In this document: positions 63,968 to 64,000 of the stretch, one piece after another | Layout of the letters: every line of letters begins with the position of its first letter | How positions within the stretch are numbered: position 1 is the first letter of the stretch | Source: Algimonas arctica | Lineage (GTDB): Bacteria; Pseudomonadota; Alphaproteobacteria; Caulobacterales; Maricaulaceae | Assembly: GCF_014652695.1 (NCBI RefSeq) | Contig: NZ_BMZH01000001.1 | Coordinates: forward strand, 372,001-436,000 | Direction: 5' to 3' | Length of the DNA: 64,000 nucleotides | Notes under the pieces: model-generated | Database searches by the model: none | What the model saw: only the letters and a program-made list of their open reading frames with translations | Told to the model about the DNA's origin: nothing | Position numbers and translations under genes: made by a program

Positions 63968-64000
63968 ATGTCAGTCTCCGAAAATATTACCCGCTTGCAC

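Overview
The window looks like a chromosomal housekeeping segment of an alphaproteobacterium. The evidence is C4-pathway haem genes (5-aminolevulinate synthase), class II fructose-bisphosphatase (GlpX), a DUF3126 protein, Bpt aminoacyl-transferase, an NDUFS4-like complex I subunit, a ubiquinol-cytochrome c chaperone, and conserved gene orders (rplM-rpsI-argC, plsX-fabH-ihfA-merR, nrdR-rib-nusB-thiL, recG/sdhE-mfd). Two CtrA-type TTAA-N7-TTAA sites and a PopA/PleD-like degenerate GGDEF protein suggest a dimorphic, CtrA-controlled lineage such as the Hyphomonadaceae/Maricaulales/Robiginitomaculaceae group. That placement is inference. No insertion sequence, prophage, CRISPR array or rRNA operon was seen.

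Layout. 1-3.7 kb: partial hemerythrin-like gene, rpoH, queF, cysE, DUF3126, gamma-carbonic anhydrase. 3.7-9.9 kb: a two-gene operon of unknown function (polytopic membrane protein plus GYF-domain protein) behind a CtrA site, a patatin-like lipase, a DUF2799 lipoprotein, a tandem pair of paralogous secreted proteins, a small membrane protein and asd. 10-21.8 kb, all minus strand: M16 peptidase, glycosyltransferase, htpX/lemA, a TRAP transporter (dctPQM) overlapping bpt, and an SLC13 permease. 21.9-26.5 kb: a 3-hydroxyisobutyrate-dehydrogenase-like enzyme, divergent hemB and hemA, glyA. 26.7-30.9 kb: nrdR-ribE-ribBX-ribH-nusB-thiL, packed with overlapping stops and starts.

30.9-43 kb: bamE-type lipoprotein, cytochrome bc1 chaperone, plsX-fabH-ihfA-merR, tRNA-Pro(GGG), cox15, rplM-rpsI, argC, a small lipoprotein, an AlaC-type aminotransferase, glpX, recJ, tRNA-Glu. 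43-47.4 kb is the least ordinary part: a small membrane gene split by an in-frame stop, an unlisted 45-residue ORF in front of a DUF192 gene, tRNA-Pro(TGG), a lone HerA-type ATPase, the NDUFS4-like subunit, tRNA-Arg and a tiny membrane ORF. 47.4-53.8 kb: a minus-strand operon cysK-sseA-metC-esterase-glsA and a DUF3089 hydrolase-like protein that lacks its nucleophile. 53.9-64 kb: DUF502 protein, recG, sdhE, mfd, the PopA-like protein and an M2 dipeptidase.

Most genes serve core metabolism: sulfur assimilation (cysE, cysK, metC, sseA), riboflavin and thiamine, haem and haem A, phospholipid/fatty-acid initiation, and DNA repair. I found no clear new multi-gene system. The strongest leads are the PopA-like regulator with intact I-site but dead active site, the RibBX hybrid, the two CtrA sites, the apparent ATC start of the glycosyltransferase, the split membrane gene and the overlooked small ORF.
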